DNA from: Ciborinia camelliae | Lineage: Eukaryota > Ascomycota > Leotiomycetes > Helotiales > Sclerotiniaceae | Assembly: GCA_025890175.1 (NCBI GenBank) | Contig: JANPYM010000016.1 | Span: forward strand, 288,209-302,602 | DNA: 14,394 bases | Reading direction: 5' to 3' | Shown: in pieces, positions 8,446 to 14,394 of the stretch | Numbering within the stretch: position 1 is the stretch's first letter | How the letters are laid out: every line of letters begins with the position of its first letter | Made by a program: the position numbers and the translations under genes | Notes under the pieces: generated by a model | What the model was told of the DNA's origin: nothing | Database searches by the model: none | The model's input: the letters and a program-made list of their open reading frames with translations, nothing else

Positions 8446-8738
8446 ATGCCATCCAACCAAATATATCAAACTCTCTACAGCGTGTGCGGACCGACATCCT
8501 TCAGCGCGTATATCTGACCATACAGGTCCGTGACATCGACGAACATTCGTAGGGCACTCATCAGGTCACCAGGCCCCAGTTCTTTTTCCAACAATGTCAT
8601 CGCTATGTCTAGTCCGCGCCGTTCATATTCGGCAACACACACGAGCTCCGACTTGGCATCATCACTGGTAAACTCAGCTTTCCCAACGCGATGCCAGAAC
8701 TCGGTCGGCTTTCCCGAGTTTAGGGAGCGCTCTTCTGC

Positions 8739-8765
8739 ATGGCGTGCTAGGGACCCATAGTCGTT
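8739..8765 (-). other. Class I metal-binding (NSE-type) motif of the diterpene synthase relic
   Basis: The codons read NDYGSLARH. In the CPS/KS family the equivalent segment is NDFGSIARD, so the third Mg2+ ligand (D/E) is His here. It is in a different frame from the class II segment just upstream. Confidence 0.7.
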
Positions 8766-8905
8766 GTACATGCGGCAAAGGCTGGCCTGGGGTTCTGTTC
8801 TCTCGGATATGCCAAAAAGTGTTCTTCGTCTTCGAATATCTGAATAACGGCTTCAGTGCTGCTGTTGTGACCTAAGTAATGCAAGGCCTCCAACCCTTTG
8901 GAAGT

Positions 8906-8917
8906 GTAATCCACGTC
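8906..8917 (-). other. Class II active-site motif of the diterpene synthase relic (DXDD read as DVDY)
   Basis: Codons GAC GTG GAT TAC give DVDY followed by TSKGLEAL, matching the position of DVDDTAK in CPS/KS. The last Asp is replaced by Tyr. Confidence 0.75.
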
Positions 8918-9720
8918 AGACAAGACCCCAGGAGATTTTTGGTTGGATGTTGGCACGTGTGATGCGTACATTTCTTCATGGCCGGCCTGGCCACCTGAGA
9001 GCACATTGGGAATGTCAGATTAAGCATTCTGGAATCAGGTACTCACCAAAACCAAGAGGTCCCTTCCGTTGCTCCAGTGCATCGTGCAGCAACTTGGCAA
9101 ATGCATATGTATCAGACCGTCGACACGCCAACTGTCGTAAATGTGCAGATGAACTGTAGGGAAAAAGTTAGTTTTCAACAGTTGTTCTATTTGACATGCG
9201 ATTACGACTTACCCAGCTGATTTCGAATATATCCGTTGGCCAGGCACATGGTACACCTCCACCGTCTACTCCACTGTCTCGACTTACGACGTCCTTGAGG
9301 TAGGATCGTCGAAGGTGGGATCTTGCCCAGCTTGGCATCTTGGACAGCGAGCAGACCTCTAAGTGGTGGAAATTTGATCGAAACACCTTCGTCCTCAAGT
9401 AGACCCAGAAGTGAATTAATCAATATCTCCTGCCCAACTTGGTCCGTCGAATGCATGGCCCATTCATTCAGTAACTTCTCCAGAGCCACTTGAGCTTTCC
9501 GGGATCGGATTTGCCAATCATGGATGTCAGGTTGGTCCAAATGCTGGATCAGGGATAGGAGGGCTGCAGCCGTATTCAAAATGCCATCGATTGGCGTGGT
9601 ATAGGACTCCCAGGCCCCAGACGGTAGATGTTGTGCTCACACAAATTCAAAGCATTCTGGAAACGATCACATGCTAGTCACGTCGCTCACAGACTCCATC
9701 TTTGGATTCAGTCACTTGTC

Positions 9721-10458
9721 TAGATCTGAACGTTGTAGTGACAATCAGCAGAGTCCATGGACAGTGGGTATACTCGTACTCTACCCCTTGCCCAACAAAG
9801 GCCCAACCAACAAAGGCCCAACCAACCTGGCTGGGCATGCTGGTTCTAATGCTCTTGTCAATCATAACCTATTTAGTCGCATCAAGAAACAAAGCACCGG
9901 AAATGAATTATTACGGTAATAATTCCAAATAGATTGGCAAGCTATAGCACTTTCGCATGTACTAGTGCGGCGCAGCAAAGATACCCCTATCTGTGCAATA
10001 ATCTCCGACTATACAGAGCTTTACTAGTACTATTTGAGACTAGCTCCCCCTTGCTCTCTAGCGCCAGATAAGTCATACTTCCAACATTTACCACTATCTG
10101 CAGATTATCTGTAGATGTACGAAGTATAGTGCGGATAATCGGCAGAGTAGAGCAGATAGCTGATTTTTCGCACCATTATTTGTGGATAAATTTGAAGCTT
10201 TATCATATGTTTTGTAAGACGGATACAGATATCCATCATGGATACGTTAAGGAATAGGTAGTTTTTACGATCTGGGCCCGTCCAACGCCGTTCGAACCCA
10301 TCTATGTATATCATCGAGATTCATTCCAGAAAACACTCCAAGATCCTCGCCAGATCCTCCTTCGTATTTCCAATCTCATTTTGAAGCATTCTTTCACCAG
10401 AATAATTCAGTATTAGAAGAGGAAAGCATCATTTGAATCGAACCTAAGTCACTTGAAT
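9721..10458. other. Gene-free stretch between the diterpene synthase relic and the GST gene
   Basis: No recognisable coding content beyond possible unreadable N-terminal remains of the diterpene synthase at 9721-9780. It holds a 15-bp tandem repeat at 9797-9826, an ATCTGCAGAT palindrome and several GATAAG/TTATC-type GATA-factor cores between 10060 and 10205. It presumably contains the GST promoter. Confidence 0.55.
9797..9826 (+). repeat. 15-bp tandem duplication
   Basis: AAAGGCCCAACCAAC occurs twice in exact head-to-tail order at the 5' side of the diterpene synthase relic. Confidence 0.9.
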
Positions 10459-11355
10459 ATGGCGACCTTTCCACCTAAACCAATCCTTGTGTGGGTTACT
10501 CGTAAGGAAGCCCTTGTATTTTTGTCTTCAGAACTGTCAAGTTAACAATTTTCACAGCGCCTGGACCTAACTCGTGGAAGGTAAGCAAACGATACTCCCT
10601 CCAGCTTTGAGTATGATAAAATTCCAGACTATCTTTGCTGACTTTTTTTTACATAGGTTGTCCTCCTGCTAGAGGAGCTTGGGCTCAACTACGAGATCAA
10701 ATCCTTCAGTTTCGCAGACGTAAAGAAGAAGCCCTTCACTGACGTGAACCCCAACGGCCGCGTCCCAGCCATCGAGGACCCAAACACGGGCCTAACCCTC
10801 TGGGAGTCCGGCGCCATCTTTCAATATGTGATCGAGCTCTACGATACTGAGCATCGCCTCTCATACGAAGGTATGAAAGAGCGACATCTCTGCTCCCAGT
10901 GGCTGCACTTCCAGATGAGCGGCCAAGGTCCCTACTACGGTCAAGCTTCCTGGTTCCAGCACTTGCACCCCGAGAAAATCCCCTCGGCCATCGACCGATA
11001 TTTCAACGAAATCAACCGGGTCAATGGCGTGCTCGAGGGTGTCCTCGCCAAGAAGGAATCGCAGTGGCTGGTGGGTGACAAGATGACTTTTGCCGATTTG
11101 GCCTTCATGCCGTGGAACTTCCGCCTCAGCGAAGTCATGAGCCGCTCCTGGGACGAGGTCTGGGAGGGGCTGCCGAATGTGCGTGCTTGGCACGAGCGTA
11201 TGGCCAGCCTGCCGTCGTGGGAACGCTGTATGGATATTCGTGCTCGCTGTATGGACGAGCAGGGGCTGCAGTGGAACGGCGTCCCGAAGGGCATCGAGAC
11301 TTTCAATGATTATGAGAAGGAGCTTGCTGCGAAGGATAAAGCTGAGATGTCGTAG
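10459..11355 (+). CDS. Glutathione S-transferase, Ure2p-like class, intact
   Basis: Three exons (10459-10501, 10558-10580, 10657-11355) give 254 residues. The introns (56 and 76 bp) have GTAAGG and GTAAGC donors; the second has a GCTGAC branch site. The start ATG is chosen because it opens the thioredoxin-fold strand PILVWV followed by PGPNSWKVVLLLEELG (17-31), the glutathione-site loop of this class. NPNGRVPAI (53-61) and the ESGAI glutathione gamma-glutamyl motif (72-76) follow. The all-helical C-terminal domain has GQGPYYGQASWF (111-122) and the N-capping box TFAD (166-169). The enzyme would conjugate glutathione to electrophiles such as epoxides, or act as a peroxidase, in the cytosol. 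It diverges from the minus-strand relic upstream. The only oddity is the 23-nt second exon, which is plausible for fungi. No lesion is seen. Confidence 0.93.
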
Positions 11356-12871
11356 TGAAAAAACCGGATGCTAGATCTAGGATTGAAGGAAAGAAGAGCC
11401 GGCGCTTATTATATCAAGACCTACCGAAAATGAAAAGCTATATACAGAGTACTTGGCGCAATGCGGTCTATATAGCATGTGCAATACTTTATGTGCAACT
11501 ACGTGAAGCAGAATTCCCGCCCCAATTCTCCCCATCCCATCCCAGCCTTTCCTCTTCCTACCTATGGCTTACGCTTGCCTGAAACTTTAGAATTACCTTC
11601 CTCTCCTATCTACTAAAAAAACCCATTCCTCATGTAAGTCTTCCAACTTCCTAGCTGTGTCTAGCTCTGCTTTCATATCACGTGATTCTCCCGACATCCT
11701 AGATAGATCCACCTGTAGACTTCGCAGATTCGTAACAGAGCTAAAGGAGGCGCTGGGGCCGGCTTTCTTACTAATGGGTCTGCTTTGCTATGTCCCCGAC
11801 ACCATCACACCTACTTCCACCCCCCCATGGCTTCCGGGCTCTGTGACTCCCCCCATCTCTGGATTACGTAGTCGTAGGTAGTTTCTGGATATGGGTTTGC
11901 TAGAGCTAGTATCTGGTCGAAACAATCGAGATGCGAGTGATATGTTATCCAAGTATATAATGATCCGAGCTGTACTCTGTATATGTTGAGAATGTATTAG
12001 GTAGCGGGTTCGTAGATAAATAGATTGATTGATTGATCCCTTCTATCTAAGAGGGTAAACTATATTCATCGAAGCCTTTTCAAAAGTTTTATTTTTTTGG
12101 TGTATTTATTATTTATTAAATATATTCTGATGTATAGCTACCCACCTATATTGAGCTAAAGATGAGGTATAGGTTATACAAAGGTTTTATACCACTGTAT
12201 TTACCCTAAAGAGGGGGTTTCATAGTACATACCGCATATGGAGAGGCCTTATTAGGGTAATTTGAGGTTCGAGGTGGGTTATTGATTGGTTACCGTTTAT
12301 TTGGGCGGGTGGGGAGTAACCCTAACCCTAAGGGTAAGGATGCATGAATAGAAATATTTCTTGGGGTTTTGATGATCTAGACCTGAATCCGCACAGCATG
12401 CTAAAGTATTACCGTATCCTACAATATGTATTCCACTTTCCGCATTGTCAACCCCTCAAAGTTGTTTGTTAATCAAACCCTCCAAGGCCGCTTTTCCTCA
12501 TACTTGAACGTCATATAATCCCAGCCTTGGGAGTGGATCCCCTCAGCAGACCGCGTATGAACCAGATAGGTTATATGCATACTACTTACCTGGAGCCCTT
12601 GCTGTGTTGAGCGTGCTTAGCTTGTCCGCGAAATACAACACTCCAAGATGGATGTTTCACCTCCTCCAGTTTTTTGGTCTACGAGTATCCCGATTAATAC
12701 TGGTGAATATAGAATCTTAAGATACAAGTGGGTGCTAGGACTCATTCCTTGAATCCATTACTACTATAAGTAGAAAAAGTTCCGAACCTACTACAGATCT
12801 TTTCAATATAAATAAATATATCTACACTCACTAACTGGGTAACCAATCAATCCAACCCTCACACTCTCCAG
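11356..12871. other. Gene-free stretch downstream of the GST gene
   Basis: It holds the GST 3' flank, short low-complexity pyrimidine tracts (11520-11640), a CACGTGA element near 11680, a (GATT)n-like run near 12024 and telomere-like units at 12317. Open frames at 11355-11582 and 11657-11881 show no recognisable protein. The last 100 bp presumably held the SDR promoter. Confidence 0.6.
12317..12337. repeat. Short interstitial telomere-like repeats (CCCTAA)
   Basis: TAACCCTAACCCTAA is followed directly by GGGTAA. The units are in the orientation opposite to those at 1589-1632. Too short to be a telomere. Confidence 0.65.
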
Positions 12872-13229
12872 ATGGCTTCTGAAAATCCTTCTATATATCA
12901 AGGGTGCAAATCGCGATATGTGCTGAACATTTTCTATCCCATTTATATCCTTGCAAATCGATTAATGTTCAACTACCTAGGTATTGGACTTTCTCGCTCG
13001 GAATAATATCATTGTTGTCGCTGCAGTCCGCGACCCCGCTCTTTCTTCTAAGGCCTTTGCCACTTTGCCTACTGGTACCGATAGTAGGTTGATCATTGTG
13101 AAGATTGATAGCAATGTTTCGAGCGATGCTACGGATGCAGTGAAGGAGCTAAAGTATGTGTACGGATTGCGAGGCTTGACGTGGTACGTTTGTTGGAAAT
13201 GGTATATAATGCTAAGCAGAGTGGCTTAG
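12872..13229 (+). pseudogene. Short-chain dehydrogenase/reductase (SDR) relic, N-terminal half only
   Basis: The start MASENPSI matches fungal SDRs of the AflD-like ketoreductase type. A frame change then places GANRDMC, where the NAD(P)H-binding TGxxxGxG should be, in another frame and ahead of a stop. The next coherent block, LDFLARNNIIVVAAVRDPAL (from about 12984), continues through PTGTDSRLIIVKIDS and DATDAVKEL, the usual beta2-alphaC-beta3 part of the Rossmann fold. Near 13168-13180 the frame shifts again just before LDVV, and the NAG motif and catalytic Ser/Tyr/Lys region are missing. The 3' end runs into the AT-rich block at about 13360. An exact TACCTAGGTA palindrome lies inside the relic at 12974. 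An intron near 12920-12975 may explain part of the first break. Function when intact would be NAD(P)-dependent carbonyl reduction; the substrate is unknown. Confidence 0.75.
12974..12983. repeat. TACCTAGGTA palindrome, copy 4
   Basis: Exact copy inside the SDR relic, between the cofactor-motif remnant and the VVAAVRDP segment. Confidence 0.9.
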
Positions 13230-13561
13230 TATAACTCTTTTCCCACAACGTTAACCTTTTTTGTCTATATTCAAAGGAAAAGAAGGAAAACTCCATAGTC
13301 CCGTATTCCGTAGTATATAATCCCATACTGCTACTATACATAGTTTAACAAGTCTACCACAAAAGAGAGGGTATTGAAAAAGGTTATAAATAAGCTATTA
13401 ATAATATTGTAAAAATCTATTTATAATTAAATAGAATTTAAAGGTTTTTTAAGATTATATGGGGATTTTTAGAACTATAAATTTTGCAATAATTAATATT
13501 TTATTGTTAAATAAAATTTAATTTATATAAAAATATAAATTTCATTTTATTTTTATATCAA

Positions 13562-13577
13562 TTTTTTTTTTTTTTTT
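13562..13577 (+). repeat. Poly-T run (16)
   Basis: Uninterrupted homopolymer of 16 T in the AT-rich block. Confidence 0.9.
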
Positions 13578-14193
13578 ATATCAACGTTTTAATTTTTATT
13601 CGATTTGTTTTTTATAAGTATAAAATCCTTTTTAATTTTATTTAAAAAAATATTTTTATAATTTTTAAGATAAATTTCAATTTTTGGATAGTTTTCAATT
13701 TTTATAATATTGTTGTTATTTTCAAAAAGATTTATAGTATATTTTATTTTGAAATATATATATTTAATAATATTTAAGTTTTGTTTATAAAATTAATTTT
13801 ATATATTTATAATTAAACAAATAATAAATTAATAATAATTTTTAATAATATAAATATTATTTTAATATATATTATTATTATTATTATTTTATATTTATAT
13901 TTTAAAATTGTTTTTTATTAATTTTTTTATATAATTATTAATATATAAATTATTTAATTAAAAAAATTTTGTTAATCCTTTTTTTAAAAATATATTTCAT
14001 TGTTTTTATTTTTACAAAAGTTTTTTTTGTTAATTTAAAATATATATCAAATATATTAAAAATAATAAATCGTAATTCCTTTCAAATAAAATATATAATA
14101 ACATTTTTATAATAATATTAAATTTAATATTTAAAATTATTATTAATATAATATCCATTTTTTTGTTAATATATTATAATTCGATTATTAAAC

Positions 14194-14215
14194 TTTTTTT
14201 TTTTTTTTTTTTTTT
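14194..14215 (+). repeat. Poly-T run (22)
   Basis: Uninterrupted homopolymer of 22 T. On the minus strand it reads as a poly-A tail-like tract, so it could mark a decayed non-LTR retroelement or simply be slippage. Confidence 0.9.
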
Positions 14216-14339
14216 AAGTTGTATAAATTTTATATTATTAAAAAAAACAATAAATTTTATTTATTTAATTTTATTTACAAAAATATAATATATTATATTA
14301 TATTTAAAATTATCGAAATAGTTTTTTTTAATATAAATA

Positions 14340-14362
<23 letters not shown>
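14340..14362 (+). repeat. Poly-T run (23)
   Basis: Uninterrupted homopolymer of 23 T, about 125 bp after the previous run. Confidence 0.9.
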
Positions 14363-14370
<8 letters not shown>

Positions 14371-14394
14371 GTAAATTAAAAAAATTTTATATTT

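Larger units (their letters stand above)
7477..8474. other. Gene-free stretch upstream of the epoxide hydrolase
   Basis: No coding content is seen. It presumably holds the epoxide hydrolase promoter (minus strand) and the 3' flank of the diterpene synthase relic. A TACCTAGGTA palindrome and a 14-bp palindrome are listed separately. A CACGTG E-box-type hexamer lies near 8231. Confidence 0.6.
8475..9720 (-). pseudogene. Diterpene synthase relic, fungal bifunctional CPS/KS (ent-kaurene synthase-like) type, internally deleted
   Basis: Segments collinear with the Gibberella CPS/KS family run along the minus strand: SFPECFEFV and GILNTAAALLSL (9672-9550); a helical stretch to SIKFPPLRGLL; YLKDVVSRDSG to PTDIFEISW (9309-9213); KLLHDALEQRKGPLGF; the class II region around DVDYTSKGLEAL (8906-8917); then YNDYGSLAR (class I metal site) and the C-terminal VDVTDLYGQIYALKD. 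Introns at 8995-9046 and near 9154-9212 are still readable. Lesions: in-frame TGA at 9667-9669 and 9637-9639; loss of about 55-75 residues near 9310; loss of roughly 500 residues with a frame change near 8771-8790; and changed catalytic residues. Intact members cyclise GGPP to a diterpene hydrocarbon through copalyl diphosphate. The N-terminal end is not clearly readable. Family alignment is from memory. Confidence 0.85.
13360..14394. other. Extremely AT-rich block, RIP-like, running off the right edge
   Basis: G and C almost vanish: 13801-13860 contains one C and no G in 60 bases, and 14281-14340 contains three G/C. There is no meaningful open frame. Together with the abrupt boundary after the SDR relic this looks like an AT isochore made of heavily mutated transposon DNA. 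A mitochondrial insertion is a less likely alternative, since no mitochondrial gene or tRNA is recognisable. Confidence 0.7.

Noticed and set aside
9132..9212. Alternative acceptor at 9132 that would keep the diterpene synthase intron in phase and imply a functional gene
   Set aside because: It would remove a segment that aligns with the family, and the two in-frame stops and two deletions remain in any case.
9671..9932. Two plus-strand open frames
   Set aside because: Antisense to the N-terminal remains of the diterpene synthase and partly composed of the 15-bp tandem repeat.
10285..10300. GTTCGAA string resembling a tRNA T-loop
   Set aside because: No acceptor, D-arm or anticodon stem can be folded around it; no tRNA gene was recognised in the window.
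10105..10314. 69-codon minus-strand open frame upstream of the GST gene
   Set aside because: Lies in the presumed GST promoter, has no recognisable protein features.
10861..11306. Long minus-strand open frames inside the GST exon
   Set aside because: Antisense shadows caused by the GC-rich codons of the GST gene; GST motifs continue through the plus strand.
11355..11881. Two plus-strand open frames downstream of the GST gene
   Set aside because: No similarity to any family and low-complexity Ser/Pro content from pyrimidine tracts.
7842..12684. 15-mer TTTTTTGGTCTACGA shared by 7842-7856 and 12670-12684
   Set aside because: Flanks do not match and the T run makes a chance match plausible at this window size.
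13360..14394. Mitochondrial DNA insertion as the source of the AT-rich end
   Set aside because: No mitochondrial gene, rRNA or tRNA piece is recognisable and the GC level seems too low even for fungal mitochondrial DNA.

Overview
The window is nuclear DNA of a filamentous ascomycete (Pezizomycotina). Genes have short introns of about 50-80 bp with GTRAGT-type donors and CTRAC-like branch sites. The protein families are fungal: a Ure2p-class glutathione transferase, a bifunctional CPS/KS-type diterpene cyclase, a flavocytochrome-b2-like FMN dehydrogenase and an NLR-style WD40 fragment. Gene-bearing stretches of balanced composition alternate with very AT-rich gene-free blocks, as in genomes shaped by RIP and transposon decay. 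A leotiomycete-type genome would fit, but the species cannot be told from this sequence.

Layout. 2-937 (+): 3' part of an FMN-dependent alpha-hydroxy-acid dehydrogenase/oxidase with one intron, running off the left edge. 938-3832: gene-free, with minisatellites, telomere-like TTAGGG units and an AT-rich block. 3833-4230 (-): broken WD40 fragment. 4300-5852 (-): cytochrome P450 relic, 5'-truncated and frameshifted several times. 5971-7449 (-): intact secreted epoxide hydrolase of 397 aa in five exons. 7450-8474: gene-free. 8475-9720 (-): relic of a CPS/KS-type diterpene synthase with stops, frameshifts and two internal deletions. 10459-11355 (+): intact glutathione S-transferase of 254 aa in three exons. 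11356-12871: gene-free. 12872-13229 (+): broken short-chain dehydrogenase. About 13360-14394: extremely AT-rich DNA with long poly-T runs.

How the genes fit together. A diterpene cyclase, a P450, an epoxide hydrolase, a GST, an SDR and a flavin oxidoreductase within 14 kb is the composition expected of a terpenoid biosynthetic cluster or a P450-EH-GST epoxide-processing set. The scaffold-forming cyclase, the P450 and the SDR are dead, while the epoxide hydrolase and GST are open with coherent splice sites. My main reading is a decaying diterpenoid cluster next to an AT-rich compartment, in which two detoxification-type genes have survived. Co-membership is inferred from content and proximity only.

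The most striking details are three. The P450 heme-binding loop survives intact but out of frame, bracketed by two single-base shifts that cancel. The diterpene synthase relic joins its class II active-site region almost directly to its class I metal-binding region. A perfect palindrome, TACCTAGGTA, recurs across the window.
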